NCBI GenBank assembly: GCA_964538625.1
Contig: CAZIGH010000014.1
Span: 1 to 64,000 of the forward strand
DNA: 64,000 bases
Direction of reading: 5' to 3'
Source: JAEUHM01 sp964538625
GTDB taxonomy: Bacteria; Verrucomicrobiota; Verrucomicrobiia; Verrucomicrobiales; Verrucomicrobiaceae
The stretch's first letter is position 1; each line of letters opens with the position of its first letter. Position numbers and translations under genes: made by a program. Of this stretch, positions 25,092 through 34,538 are shown one piece after another. The notes under the pieces are model-generated. The model made no database searches and was not told the DNA's origin. It was given only the letters and a program-made list of their open reading frames with translations.

Positions 25092-27065
25092 ATGGCTGCA
25101 CTCCCGGCTACCATTTGCGAGCGAATCAGAGCGTGCTTTGAGCGTGTCCCAGGACAGTCTCGAGGCGCCAAGCTGTTTTGGCTTTGGCATGTGGTGGCTG
25201 TGGTAGGGCTTCTGGTGTTTCTGGGTGACTGGAAGGTGCCTGCGGTTTTCGAGTCTGACGCGACGACGCCGCGTCCGAACAAGTTCAATGATGTGGTGCA
25301 TGTGGGCTTGTACCGCGGGGCGCTGATTCATCTGTTCATCAGCGGGGTGATTTTGTTGACGGTGCGCTGGTGGGGCAATGGTCAGGCGACTACGGTGGAG
25401 ACGAAGCTTCGCAACCCGGCGCTTCGACCTCGGTGCTTCTGGCTGGTGCTGGGTGTTATCTTGGTGGCGGCGTTCGCGCTTCGGTGGCCGCGCATGGGCC
25501 ACTCTTACTGGGGAGATGAGGGCTGGGCGCTGCGGCACTATGTGTATGGGGAGTTTCTGCCGGTGAAAGGTGAGGACTATCAGGGCGAGCTGAAGTTTAG
25601 CCCCATCCCTTGGCAGCGGACGCTGTGGGATGATCGCACTGGGGGAAACCATTTCCTGTTCAGCATTTTGCAGAAGGCGACGCTGGATGTGTGGCGGGGA
25701 CTGAATGGACTGCCTGAGTGGAAGTTCGATGAGGCTGTATCCAGACTTCCGCTGCTGGGGGCAGGTTTAGTTAGCATTGTGCTGTTTGCGCTTTTTTTAA
25801 GTTGGCTTGGGCGGCCAACGGCGGGGTTGATCGGGGCACTGTGGTTTGCGTTTCATCCATGGCACATTCGATACAGCACGGAGGCGAGGGGTTACATCCT
25901 GATGCTGGCGTTTTTCATTCTGGCGGTTTGGGTGCTGTGGATAGCGATGCGCGACGGACGGTGGCGCTGGTGGATGCTGGTGGGGGTGACTCAGTTTTTG
26001 GCCATTTACTCGTGGAAGGTGGCGGCGCTGCCTCTGCTGTATGTGGATGTGCTGGCGCTGTGCTGGTTGATGAAGAACCGGCGCGTGCCGCTGCGGCAGC
26101 GGGTCGGTGCCTGTCTGCGGCTCATCGTAGCCTGCTCTTCCATGAGCGCGGTGTTCCTTTTCCTCTACATGCCGCCGTTGTTGCAGTCTCCTCGGGCGCT
26201 GATCCGCCTTCAGAACACGGGTAAACCGATGAATGCGGACTGGCTGAAGAACAGTCTGTCCTGCATGGTCACGGGCACTCCATGGGTGAGGGCGGCGGTG
26301 GACAATCCCACGGAGGTGCCGATGAGCGAGCAGGTGACCGGTGGAGTGATCGGAGCGGTGGGATTGGCTTCGGCGTTGGCGTTTCTTTTGTTGGGAGTGG
26401 TGCGCATGTGGCGGGAGAGCCCCACGCAGACGGTTATGTATCTGTCCATCATCCTTGCAGGCGCAGGGGGCGCGGCGTTGTTCAAGTGGAAGGTCCGCAT
26501 TGAGTGGATCACTTGGTATTTTTTCTTCCTCATTGTGCCGCTGGGGATTTTTCATGCCATGGGGCTTGGCTGGTTGGCGAACCGCGCCCGTGCGGTGTGG
26601 GCCAGGGGGGGTGCGGCTGCTTTTTCCGTGCCTCTGGCGGTATTGTGCATGGCGGGCAGTGCGTATGCTATCCAGGTGCCGCAGATTCGGCTTATGGACT
26701 GGCAGCCGTATGAATCGTGCCGCGAAGCTTTTGAGCTGACGCGCGGGAAGCATGAACCTTTTGGCTTCGCTGGACCCACCAACATCAAGACTTGCTACCT
26801 GTGGAGGCACATCCAGCTGTATGACCCGCGCGGCGACCATAATGTGCGAACTCAGTCGCGCGTGCGAGAGCTAATGGCGGAGGCGGAACGCAGTGGCGGG
26901 GAGTTTTACTACATTGTGGGCTTGCGCGGCTTGTTCCGCGAGATGCAGCGGGAAGTCATGGATATGCTCTCGGATCCGGCGCTTTTCGAACACATAACGA
27001 CCCTGTGGGCGGAGGAGGAGATTCACACGATGGAGGTGTATCGCTACAAAAAACCACTTCCCTGA
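25092..27065 (+). CDS. GT39-like integral membrane glycosyltransferase
   Basis: 657-residue multi-pass protein with about 10-12 hydrophobic segments. After the second or third segment comes HSYWGDEGWALR (about residues 136-147), whose acidic pair matches the catalytic DE of GT-C enzymes such as ArnT and protein mannosyltransferases. The last 100 residues are soluble. It probably transfers a lipid-linked sugar on the periplasmic face; acceptor and sugar are unknown. Its position next to sulfatases and a GDP-mannose enzyme 9 kb away hints at a polysaccharide role, which is inference. The stop is 4 bases from the DUF3592 gene stop. Confidence 0.78.
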   Translation: MAALPATICERIRACFERVPGQSRGAKLFWLWHVVAVVGLLVFLGDWKVPAVFESDATTPRPNKFNDVVHVGLYRGALIHLFISGVILLTVRWWGNGQATTVETKLRNPALRPRCFWLVLGVILVAAFALRWPRMGHSYWGDEGWALRHYVYGEFLPVKGEDYQGELKFSPIPWQRTLWDDRTGGNHFLFSILQKATLDVWRGLNGLPEWKFDEAVSRLPLLGAGLVSIVLFALFLSWLGRPTAGLIGALWFAFHPWHIRYSTEARGYILMLAFFILAVWVLWIAMRDGRWRWWMLVGVTQFLAIYSWKVAALPLLYVDVLALCWLMKNRRVPLRQRVGACLRLIVACSSMSAVFLFLYMPPLLQSPRALIRLQNTGKPMNADWLKNSLSCMVTGTPWVRAAVDNPTEVPMSEQVTGGVIGAVGLASALAFLLLGVVRMWRESPTQTVMYLSIILAGAGGAALFKWKVRIEWITWYFFFLIVPLGIFHAMGLGWLANRARAVWARGGAAAFSVPLAVLCMAGSAYAIQVPQIRLMDWQPYESCREAFELTRGKHEPFGFAGPTNIKTCYLWRHIQLYDPRGDHNVRTQSRVRELMAEAERSGGEFYYIVGLRGLFREMQREVMDMLSDPALFEHITTLWAEEEIHTMEVYRYKKPLP

Positions 27066-27069
27066 GTGG

Positions 27070-27522
27070 TCAGCGCTTCCAGACCCAGAAGAGCATGAGG
27101 AGCGGGAGCAAGACGAAGCCCAGCGGCAGCAGGATCATTTCTGTCCACCCGCCGGCGCTGCGCTCAAACAAAACGACGCGCTGGTAGTTTGCGGGATCAT
27201 GGAAGACGGCTATGGGGTCCCCGGTATTGACTGAGTCAAACCGATCGTCGGAGACGTTTTCGGTGAGTGTAATGGTCTGATCCGTACCCTCTGGAGTGAA
27301 GCTGACGGTGAGCTTGTGCTTGGTGCGGGTGCGTGTGTGGCCGCCGCTGCGGTGTTTTTCGTCCTTGATCTCCTTGTTCACCACGGTGCCGCTTGCTTCG
27401 CGGAAAGCGGGCACGTCTCTCCAAAGGTCAAACTGGAGCCAGGTGACGGTACCTCCAATGCTCAGGAACACGAGGAGGATGAGTGTGAGGAGAAACCGTT
27501 TTTGAGGCTTGGCTGGCATCAT
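27070..27522 (-). CDS. DUF3592-type membrane protein
   Basis: 150 residues from ATG 27522. A membrane segment at about 10-28 (LLTLILLVFLSIGGTVTWL) and another at 128-146 (EMILLPLGFVLLPLLMLFW) flank an extracytoplasmic beta-rich domain. That domain contains ASGTVVNKEIKDEKH and FDSVNTGDPIAVFHDPANY, which match the DUF3592 layout. Function unknown. Ten bases separate it from the upstream hydrolase gene, so it is probably in that operon. Confidence 0.72.
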   Translation of the reverse strand: MMPAKPQKRFLLTLILLVFLSIGGTVTWLQFDLWRDVPAFREASGTVVNKEIKDEKHRSGGHTRTRTKHKLTVSFTPEGTDQTITLTENVSDDRFDSVNTGDPIAVFHDPANYQRVVLFERSAGGWTEMILLPLGFVLLPLLMLFWVWKR

Positions 27523-27532
27523 GGTGGGGGTC

Positions 27533-28471
27533 TCACTTGTGTTGGGCGAACATCCACTCGTGCAGTTCGGTACGAGAATACACAGACCCAGTGATGCCGT
27601 GGCCTTCACCTGCGAGTTCGGTGTATTTAGCCTGCTCACCACCGGCGGCTGCGATGGCCTTCATGACGTTGCGCGTGCGGTCCACTGGCACTTGGTCATC
27701 CTGGTCACCGTGGAAGGCCCAGATGGGAACGGACTTCAGGGCCTCCGCGTTTTTGGGGTCACTGCCTCCGCAGAGCGGTACGCCGGCTGCGAACACGTCC
27801 GGGTGCTTCATGACGAGGTTGAAGGTGCCGAATCCTCCCATGGATGATCCGGTGAGGTAGATGCGCTTTTCGTCGATGGGAAGGTTCTGCACCAAGTCTC
27901 CGATAAGGGCCATCAAGTTGGTGGCTACGTCTTTGTTCCAGCCTATATCCGCATCTGGGCACTGGGGGGCGAGCACGAAGCAGGGGCGCTTCTCCTGGTT
28001 TTCAGCCTTGGTGAACACACCTGTAGCACCTCCCATTTGCGCCTCGTTGTCGCTGCCGCTCTGCCCTGAGCCGTGGAGCCAGATGACGATGGGGTAACGC
28101 TTGCTGCCATCCCACTTGGGGTTGCCCCATAGCTGGTAGTTGAGACCCTGTTTTGAAGTTCCTTTAGCGAAGGAGCCGTTAATGGCTGCGGCGTAGGGTC
28201 CGTCTTTGAGCGAGGTGTCTCGCCTGCGTTCCTGCACCATGGCGAGGACGAACTTTTTGTCTTCTGCGCTGAAGGCGCTGAGCGGCACTTTGATGACCTG
28301 AAAGTCGCTGCTGCGCTTGATCCGGATTTCCGTCCCATCGTACTCGATGAGTTCGGCGCTCATTTTTCTGCCGTCAGATGCCGTCCACTCACGGATGATT
28401 TTTTGATTGGGCTGCCAGCCGTGGGCCGTAGCAGCCACTAGGCTGACGAGAAGAAGATGTCTTGTTTTCAC
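27533..28471 (-). CDS. Secreted SHD1-domain alpha/beta hydrolase (esterase)
   Basis: 312 residues if translation starts at GTG 28471, which is followed directly by a signal peptide (KTRHLLLVSLVAATAHGW). An SHD1-like domain comes first (about residues 24-80, IREWTASDGRKMSAELIEYDG), a module common in Planctomycetes and Verrucomicrobia. An esterase domain of the PHB-depolymerase/prolyl-oligopeptidase type follows: nucleophile Ser in GSSMGGFG, Asp in HGDQDDQVP, His in GEGHGITG. It is predicted to be a periplasmic carboxylesterase acting on polymer-linked esters; the substrate is not determined. No ATG fits the signal peptide. Confidence 0.84.
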   Translation of the reverse strand: MKTRHLLLVSLVAATAHGWQPNQKIIREWTASDGRKMSAELIEYDGTEIRIKRSSDFQVIKVPLSAFSAEDKKFVLAMVQERRRDTSLKDGPYAAAINGSFAKGTSKQGLNYQLWGNPKWDGSKRYPIVIWLHGSGQSGSDNEAQMGGATGVFTKAENQEKRPCFVLAPQCPDADIGWNKDVATNLMALIGDLVQNLPIDEKRIYLTGSSMGGFGTFNLVMKHPDVFAAGVPLCGGSDPKNAEALKSVPIWAFHGDQDDQVPVDRTRNVMKAIAAAGGEQAKYTELAGEGHGITGSVYSRTELHEWMFAQHK

Positions 28472-28587
28472 AGCTGGGAGTCTAGCGGGCAGCCGGGCAT
28501 GGGCGCAATGTGATTCTGCCTCATTGGCTGAGTAGGCGGGGACTACGCGCGCTATGTTGGCCACGCGGTCACGCCGGTTGTTGCGCC

Positions 28588-29040
28588 TTATCGCTCTGCG
28601 ATTTTGAGCGGCAAGTCGGAGAGTTCGGCATTGCTCAGCGAGAGACTTTTGTCCGCGTCTAGACGGGTGAAGATGTCCTGGGTGAGCTTTTCGTATTCCT
28701 GTCGGCTGACGAGCTGGTTTTGATCCGTGTCCAGAGCGGTGAGCACGCTGCGGATGAGGGTGAGGACGAGGGTGGCTCCGAGTTCGCCAGCTTGAGCAGA
28801 CACGTCGGTCTTCAGGGCATCTACTTCATCCAGAGCGATGGAGCTATCCTGATTGACGTCCAGCTTCGTGAACGAAGCCTGGATACCGGCATGCCACTCA
28901 CCGGAATCAATGACGTCGTCTGAGTTGGTGTCGAACTCTCCAGAGATCAAGGCTGCCAGGGCTGCACCACCTGGCGCTTCGGCATGGAGGGCACTGCTGA
29001 GAAGAAGCCCGGCGGCGAGGAGGTGGTGCGCGGTTTTCAC
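28588..29040 (-). CDS. Secreted EF-hand calcium-binding protein
   Basis: 150 residues with a signal peptide (HHLLAAGLLLSSALHAEA). Four EF-hand-type loops follow at about residues 37-48 (DTNSDDVIDSGE), 61-72 (DVNQDSSIALDE), 103-114 (DTDQNQLVSRQE) and 129-140 (DADKSLSLSNAE). The first three have good Ca2+ ligand spacing and the last is weaker. The GTG start overlaps the TPR gene stop in a GTGA, so it is translationally coupled to that gene. Role unknown; secreted calcium sensor or adhesion partner are options. Confidence 0.82.
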   Translation of the reverse strand: MKTAHHLLAAGLLLSSALHAEAPGGAALAALISGEFDTNSDDVIDSGEWHAGIQASFTKLDVNQDSSIALDEVDALKTDVSAQAGELGATLVLTLIRSVLTALDTDQNQLVSRQEYEKLTQDIFTRLDADKSLSLSNAELSDLPLKIAER

Positions 29041-30416
29041 TGGTAGCTGCTTTCCACGCGCTTGGCCACGTCGCGGTAGCCGTAGTCGTTGTTATAGATT
29101 TCCTTGAGCTGCTCGAGGTACTCGGCGGTCTTACCGACCTTTTCGTACACCATGGCCAGTTCGTATAGGGACTCTTTTTTGACGTTGTCCATGACGGGCA
29201 GCTCCTTGACGCAGTCGGCCAGCGCGTTGATAGCGAGGTCGTTCATGTTCTTGCGCTCGAAGCAGCGGCCAAGCATGAGGAGGGCCTTGATGCGGAGGTT
29301 GGGGTTCTGCCTGGCTTGCTGGAGTTCGGGGATGGCTTCGCCATACATGTTGGCATTGAAGTAAGCCTGGCCGAGGTCGAAGCGGTAGGCTTTGTCCGTC
29401 GGGTTGCGATCCACGCGGGCCTTTGCTTCTTCGATGGCCTTCTGACCGCGCTGACGCTTGATTTCATCCAGCTCGGCACGGCGTTCCTCGATGTCGGGAG
29501 CGTGCGGGTTGGCCTCGATCTCGGCCTCAAGGCGTTGAATGGCGAGGTCGTTGATGCGGTCCTGCATGAGCTCAATCTTGCGGGACATGGCCACGTCTGA
29601 GGGGTTCAGCTCGAGCGCGTAGCGATAGAGGTTGAGTGAACCCTCCAGGTCCTCCATGCGCTCGAGGAGGTCCGCCATGTGTTTGACGGTGTTAATGTTG
29701 GTGGGATCCGCTTCATAGTCGGCGTAGAGCTCGGCGTAAAGGGCATCCATCTGCTCGCGGGTCATGCCCTGCTTGTTGAGCAGTTCCATTTTGTTCTGCG
29801 CGGCGGCGTCCTTCACGGAGCTGCGGAAGTCTCCTGAGTTCCAGCCGCCGTGCTTGATGGAGGTGCGGGCAGCGGCGTCTTTTTCGCCTTTGAGCGCCAC
29901 CATGTCACGCGGGTCCACCTTGAGGATGGCGGAGTAGATTTCTCCGGCTTTTTCGGGCTGGTCCTGGGCCATGTAGTGCTCTGCCAGGACGTGGGTGAGC
30001 TTGGTGTTTTGCGGATGCCCGAGGCGGATGGTTTCCAAGCCAAAGGCGGCCAGGTCGGGGTAGCCGGCGCGCATGGCGATGTCGTAGAACTCTTGGTTGG
30101 CCTTGATGTTGAAGGGATCTTTCTGGAAGACGTTCTCTTCTAGGTCAGCCAGCGCTTCCCAGGGGTCTTTCTTGCTGGATCCTTTGAAGGAGATGCTCAT
30201 GCCGCCACCGAAGAGGCTCTTCTTCTGGGATTTGACGCGTTCGCCTTCTGCACGGCGGAGGAGCACGCGCGCCTGCATGAAGAGGGGATTCTCTTTGACG
30301 ACTGGGAGCGCGAGGCTCACGACATAGTCCCAGTTTTTCTGTTCATTGGCCAGCAGCGCCTTCTTCCAGAGGTTGAGTTGCTTTGGGTCGAGTTCGTTTT
30401 CCGAGGTGGCGGACAT
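29037..30416 (-). CDS. TPR-repeat protein
   Basis: 459 residues with no signal peptide, so probably cytoplasmic. Tetratricopeptide-like helical repeats run from about residue 15 to the end, for example FDLGQAYFNANMYGEAIPELQ, LMLGRCFERKNMNDLAINAL and YELAMVYEKVGKTAEYLEQL. A Gly/Ser/Lys-rich insert sits at about residues 63-82 (KKSLFGGGMSISFKG). It is probably a scaffold; no enzyme domain is seen. Operon: a small membrane protein gene lies 33 bases upstream and the EF-hand gene overlaps downstream. Confidence 0.85.
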   Translation of the reverse strand: MSATSENELDPKQLNLWKKALLANEQKNWDYVVSLALPVVKENPLFMQARVLLRRAEGERVKSQKKSLFGGGMSISFKGSSKKDPWEALADLEENVFQKDPFNIKANQEFYDIAMRAGYPDLAAFGLETIRLGHPQNTKLTHVLAEHYMAQDQPEKAGEIYSAILKVDPRDMVALKGEKDAAARTSIKHGGWNSGDFRSSVKDAAAQNKMELLNKQGMTREQMDALYAELYADYEADPTNINTVKHMADLLERMEDLEGSLNLYRYALELNPSDVAMSRKIELMQDRINDLAIQRLEAEIEANPHAPDIEERRAELDEIKRQRGQKAIEEAKARVDRNPTDKAYRFDLGQAYFNANMYGEAIPELQQARQNPNLRIKALLMLGRCFERKNMNDLAINALADCVKELPVMDNVKKESLYELAMVYEKVGKTAEYLEQLKEIYNNDYGYRDVAKRVESSYQ

Positions 30417-30449
30417 GGACGAGAGTGTGGGTGATGGAAGTTGAAAGGG

Positions 30450-30611
30450 CTAGCTCTTTCCTCCTGAAAGGAGCCCGGCGAGGGTGCCCAGCTCCTGACG
30501 TGCGCCTTTGACGAGGCCATCCAGGGTGAAGCCATGCTGGAAGGCGACCATCCAGAAGAAGGTCGCAGCCAGAAAGGCGGTGATCCAGAGGACTCGTTTG
30601 ATCAGGCGCAT
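30450..30611 (-). CDS. 53-residue single-span membrane protein
   Basis: Reading the minus strand from ATG 30611 gives a clean 53-residue frame ending in TAG at 30450. The start is MRLIKRVLWITAFLAATFFW: a basic N-terminus and one membrane helix (about residues 7-25), then a short polar C-terminal part (VKGARQELGTLAGLLSGGKS). It lies 33 bases ahead of the TPR gene on the same strand and could be the first gene of that operon. No Shine-Dalgarno sequence is present. It is supported by topology and position only. Confidence 0.5.
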   Translation of the reverse strand: MRLIKRVLWITAFLAATFFWMVAFQHGFTLDGLVKGARQELGTLAGLLSGGKS

Positions 30612-30717
30612 GGGAGGAAAAGGGGCTGCATTCTATGGTCAAAAGCCCGGGAACGTCCAGCACGGACTTTGCGGATGTGTTTTTCGCAAAGCAGGGGCGG
30701 GGCGGCAACAAGGAGAG

Positions 30718-30802
30718 TGGTGCCCGGGACAGGACTCGAACCTGCACTTGTTTCCAAACCAGATCCTAAGTCTGGCGCGTCTACCAATTCCGCCACCCGG
30801 GC
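30718..30802 (-). tRNA. tRNA-Leu (anticodon TAG)
   Basis: On the minus strand the acceptor GCCCGGG pairs with CCCGGGC, A is the discriminator and CCA is encoded. The anticodon stem CCAGA/TCTGG encloses CTTAGGA, giving anticodon UAG (Leu, codon CUA). A long variable arm and the T-loop GGTTCGAGTCC confirm a class II tRNA. Confidence 0.96.
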
Positions 30803-30868
30803 AGGTGTGGGCGGCAAGGTGCGTCTGCCTCCCGGGCTGGGCAATGGAAATCTGTCTTTCAGTTGCGA

Positions 30869-32932
30869 TCAGTTTTCGACGGGTAGCCACTGGACGGCGT
30901 CGATGATGACGTGGCCGTTGGTGCCTTCGTTGGTGATCTCGACGTAGCTTTCTTTTCCGGCGGGCAGGGTGAACTCACCGATGGTGTGGAAGATTTCGTG
31001 GCCCTTGGGTTTTTGCTTTTGGTTCACCAGCACGGTTTTGGAGCTGCTTGGGGTATGGATGGTGACGGGGACGTTGGTGGCGCGGTTGCTGTTGGTGTTG
31101 TAGGAGATGGCGATGCGGTAGGTGGCGGCTTTGGGGAGGTCGGCCACAAACTTGGCGCGCTGGGAGCCTTTCATTTCGTTGCTGTCGTGGCGGTAGCCGC
31201 TGGCTACGTAGCCGGGGGTGGTGTGGCCTTCGCTGTCGAAGCCGGTGAGGTGCGCTTCGGTGTCATCTACGATGATGCCGGGGAGCTTGTCCTTGGCCCA
31301 GCCGATGATGTCTGGCATGGGTGGGGATTCGAAGTCGAGCACTTGGCCGTCGGCGAGGAGGCGCTCTTTGAGCTTGGCGTAGTCGATGCCCTGAACGGAG
31401 GTGCCGCTTTCGATGGCGAGTACGGCGGCGCTGGCGGCGCTCTGGCCGAGGACCATAAAGACGGGCTCCATGCGGATGCTGCCGAAAGCGATGTGGCTGG
31501 AGCTGAGGCAGACGGGCACGAGGAGGTTGGTGCACTCGGTGGCTTTGGGGCGAATGCTGCGGTAGCTGATGGGGTAGGGACGGCTGCCGACTTGGACATC
31601 GCCCTCATTGCGGACGAAGCCTTCTTTGGTGAGGTAACGCTGGACGTGGTGTGAGTCCATGTTGTATGCGCCCATGCCGACGCTGTCTTCCACGATCTCT
31701 TGGCGCTTGCAGTTCTTCTCGGTCATGACGTAGTCACTGATCATGCGGCGAGCTTCGCGGATGTAGAGCTGGCGGGGCCAGTTGTCGTTGTCCAGGAACT
31801 CGTCTTTGGCTAGGCCGAGCTTTTGATACTCCTCCCGGATGTGCTGGGGCACGCGTGGGTGGTGGGCGTAGGTCCACATGAGACCTTTCTGCCAGAGTTC
31901 ATGCTCTTTCCAGATTTTCTCGCGGGTGGTGTAGTCTGCTTCGGGGTAGTCCCAGTTGGCGCCGATGTAGTCGGTGCTGATGGCGAAGCGGTTGTTGGTG
32001 TCGGTCTTGCGGTTGGGCATCCAGCCTGGTGCCCACTGGATGCGGTGGTCTCCGGCTTCGATGTTGCGGAGGGCGAGCTCGAACATGCGCTCGTCGTAAC
32101 TGGCGGGTTTCTCCCAGTCACGGCGGTTCTCGGGCACGTCGGTGGTGCACATGCGGAAATTGTAGGCTTGCACTTTTTTGTCGCCGCTGAACTCGTTACC
32201 TGGGTCTGTGACGATGCCGGGCAGCAGGCCGCTGGAGGGGTCTCCGGGCTTGATGTAGGGGTCCACGTTCATGATAAACTGGTGGTGCTTGGCGTGGCCT
32301 ACCTGCACGCCGTTGAGCTGCTCGCCATAGACGCTGTTGGCCTCACGCCCGACGTGGTAGCTGACACCGGCCTTGGCGAAGAGGTCGCCTTCGTAGGTGG
32401 CGTCGATGAACATTTTCCCTTCGAACGCACGCCCGCTTTCCATGAGGATTTTGACGATGCGGGTGCCGTCCTTGACCACGCCTTTTTTCAAGTCGAGGCG
32501 CTCGCCTTTGACGATGGTGACATTGTCGCCAGCGGTGGCGAGCATTTGATCGTAAATGAGGGTGGCTGCGCTGGGCTCGAAGGTCCACATGGTGTCCTCG
32601 GTGCCGGTGTTTCCGTGGTGCTTCTTCGCGAAGTAGTCCTCGCGGGTTTGCTGCTTCCACTTGGTGGGGTCGGTGTAGTATTGGAAGACGTGGGCGTAGA
32701 ACTCCCGTGAGATGCCTCCGATGGCGCGCTTGTTGCCTATGTCCGTGGCTCCGAGTCCGCCGGTGGTGAGTCCGCCGAGGAACTGGGTGGGCTCGATGAG
32801 GATGGCGGTCTTTCCTTGTCTGGCGGTCTGGATGGCGGCGGTGATGCCACCGGAGGTGCCGCCGTAGATGACGACGTCGGCAGCGGGCAGGGTGGTGGCG
32901 AGGATTGCGAGTGCGAGGGGAAGCGACTTCAT
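30869..32932 (-). CDS. Secreted FAD-dependent oxidoreductase with golvesin-like C-terminal domain
   Basis: 687 residues from ATG 32932 with a signal peptide (KSLPLALAILATTLPAA). It is followed at once by a dinucleotide-binding motif, VVIYGGTSGGITAAIQTARQ, of the FAD_oxidored family. The flavoprotein part runs to about residue 540. The last ~130 residues (GFDSEGHTTPGYVASGYRHD to VIIDAVQWLP) form a beta-sandwich like the golvesin/xanthan-lyase C-terminal domain, likely for carbohydrate binding. Such proteins are common in Verrucomicrobia polysaccharide loci. The substrate is unknown. Confidence 0.87.
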   Translation of the reverse strand: MKSLPLALAILATTLPAADVVIYGGTSGGITAAIQTARQGKTAILIEPTQFLGGLTTGGLGATDIGNKRAIGGISREFYAHVFQYYTDPTKWKQQTREDYFAKKHHGNTGTEDTMWTFEPSAATLIYDQMLATAGDNVTIVKGERLDLKKGVVKDGTRIVKILMESGRAFEGKMFIDATYEGDLFAKAGVSYHVGREANSVYGEQLNGVQVGHAKHHQFIMNVDPYIKPGDPSSGLLPGIVTDPGNEFSGDKKVQAYNFRMCTTDVPENRRDWEKPASYDERMFELALRNIEAGDHRIQWAPGWMPNRKTDTNNRFAISTDYIGANWDYPEADYTTREKIWKEHELWQKGLMWTYAHHPRVPQHIREEYQKLGLAKDEFLDNDNWPRQLYIREARRMISDYVMTEKNCKRQEIVEDSVGMGAYNMDSHHVQRYLTKEGFVRNEGDVQVGSRPYPISYRSIRPKATECTNLLVPVCLSSSHIAFGSIRMEPVFMVLGQSAASAAVLAIESGTSVQGIDYAKLKERLLADGQVLDFESPPMPDIIGWAKDKLPGIIVDDTEAHLTGFDSEGHTTPGYVASGYRHDSNEMKGSQRAKFVADLPKAATYRIAISYNTNSNRATNVPVTIHTPSSSKTVLVNQKQKPKGHEIFHTIGEFTLPAGKESYVEITNEGTNGHVIIDAVQWLPVEN

Positions 32933-33130
32933 GGTAGTGAACGGGGAGCGTGGCGGCGGCTGGCAGTGAGCCATGGTATGAACGGCTTGGAAAGGCGTAT
33001 CCTTTTCGCTGGATGGAGTCGCTACGCGGGGGCCGCCCTACGGCTGGGCGCGTGGGTGTGTGGTGAGCATCAGGTGCTTTCCCCGGTTGCGCCTGTGGCG
33101 GGTGACGTTAGTGTCCGGGCCCGTTTTCTT
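32933..33130. other. Divergent gap between FAD oxidoreductase gene and argH
   Basis: Contains the two divergent promoters by position. The argH frame is open through this stretch, but the upstream residues are not ArgH-like. No clear motif seen. Confidence 0.35.
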
Positions 33131-34498
33131 ATGTGGAAAGGCAGATTTTCTCAGGCTACCAGCGCTCTTGTGCAGCGCTACGGGGAGTCTGTGTCGTTCG
33201 ACCGGAGGCTGTATGCGCAGGATATTCGTGGTTCAATAGCGCAGTCTCGCGCACTGCTGAAGGCGGGCATCATCACAGCGGATGAGCAGCAGGAGATCGA
33301 GTCTGGCCTGCTGGGTATCAAGAGGGACATCGAAGCGGGTGTGTTCCAGTGGAAGGAGGAGCTGGAGGATGTGCACATGAACATTGAGTCCGAGCTGACG
33401 CGGCGGATCGGTGCGGCGGGTGCCAAGCTGCACACGGGGCGTAGCCGGAATGACCAGGTGGCGCTGGACGTGAGGCTGTATTGTCGGGATGAGGTGGATG
33501 CCATTCTGGCTCTGGTGCATGCTCTGCAACGTGCGCTGGTGGAGTGCGCGGAGCTGCATGGGAATGTAGTCATGCCTGGCTACACGCATCTTCAGCGGGG
33601 GCAGCCGGTGCTCTTTGCCCACCATCTGCTGGCCTATGTGGAGATGCTGGGGCGCGATGGAGAGCGCCTTGAGGATCTGAAGAAGCGCGTCAACGTGATG
33701 CCGCTCGGCTCTGGCGCGCTGGCGGGGTCAACGATTTTGCTCGATCGCGAGCTGGTGGCGCGGGAGCTAGATTTTCCTGCCATTACCCAGAACAGCATGG
33801 ATGCGGTGAGTGACCGTGACTTTGTGGCGGAGCTGCTTTTTGCCATCGCTCTCTGCGGGGTGCATCTCTCTCGGCTGAGCGAGGATGTGATTCTGTGGTG
33901 CAGCTCGGAGTTTACCTTTGTGACCTTGAGCGATGCGCACACGACGGGTTCAAGCCTGATGCCGCAGAAGAAGAACCCGGATGTGGCGGAGCTGACTCGC
34001 GGGAAGACGGGTCGTCTGGTGGGCAATCTGATGAGCCTGCTGACGATTCTGAAGGGGCTGCCGATGACCTACAACCGGGATTTGCAGGAGGACAAGGAGC
34101 CGCTCTTTGACTCCATAGACACCATCAAGGCGGCACTGGATGTGTTTGCGGAGATGATGTCTGGTCTTTCGGTGCGGGAGGAGAACACCCGTGCGGCGGC
34201 GGGCGATCCGCTGCTGCTGGCGACGGACTTGGCTGACTATGTGGTGAAAAAGGGGCTGCCTTTCCGTCATGCGCACGAGGTCATCGGCAAGCTGGTGGCA
34301 TTCTCGCTGGCTGAGGGCCGCGGCTTTGCCGAGCTGAAGCTGGAGGAGTATCAGCGGTTTTGGGAAGGCTTTGAGGCGGATGTGTTTGAGGTTTTGAAGA
34401 TTGAGACGGCACTCGCAGCGAGGTCTAACCCCGGGGCACCCAGCCCGTCGAATGTGAAGTGTCAGCTGGAGCGTTGGAGGCGCACACTGGGTGCGTGA
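33131..34498 (+). CDS. argH: Argininosuccinate lyase
   Basis: Last step of arginine synthesis: argininosuccinate to arginine and fumarate. 455 residues from ATG 33131, the normal length. MWKGRFSQ at the N-terminus, HTGRSRNDQVALD near 100, THLQRGQPV near 152 and the fumarase-superfamily signature GSSLMPQKKNPD near 274 are all present, including the catalytic Ser. It is followed by tatC with a 40-base gap, possibly co-transcribed. Confidence 0.97.
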   Translation: MWKGRFSQATSALVQRYGESVSFDRRLYAQDIRGSIAQSRALLKAGIITADEQQEIESGLLGIKRDIEAGVFQWKEELEDVHMNIESELTRRIGAAGAKLHTGRSRNDQVALDVRLYCRDEVDAILALVHALQRALVECAELHGNVVMPGYTHLQRGQPVLFAHHLLAYVEMLGRDGERLEDLKKRVNVMPLGSGALAGSTILLDRELVARELDFPAITQNSMDAVSDRDFVAELLFAIALCGVHLSRLSEDVILWCSSEFTFVTLSDAHTTGSSLMPQKKNPDVAELTRGKTGRLVGNLMSLLTILKGLPMTYNRDLQEDKEPLFDSIDTIKAALDVFAEMMSGLSVREENTRAAAGDPLLLATDLADYVVKKGLPFRHAHEVIGKLVAFSLAEGRGFAELKLEEYQRFWEGFEADVFEVLKIETALAARSNPGAPSPSNVKCQLERWRRTLGA

Positions 34499-34538
34499 GT
34501 CCAAGAATCCGGGTCCACCGACGTTTTTTGAATGAGCT

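Noticed and set aside
25797..26840. 347-residue minus-strand frame, rich in His/Arg/Gln/Pro
   Set aside because: Shadow of the membrane glycosyltransferase; composition is typical of antisense translation.
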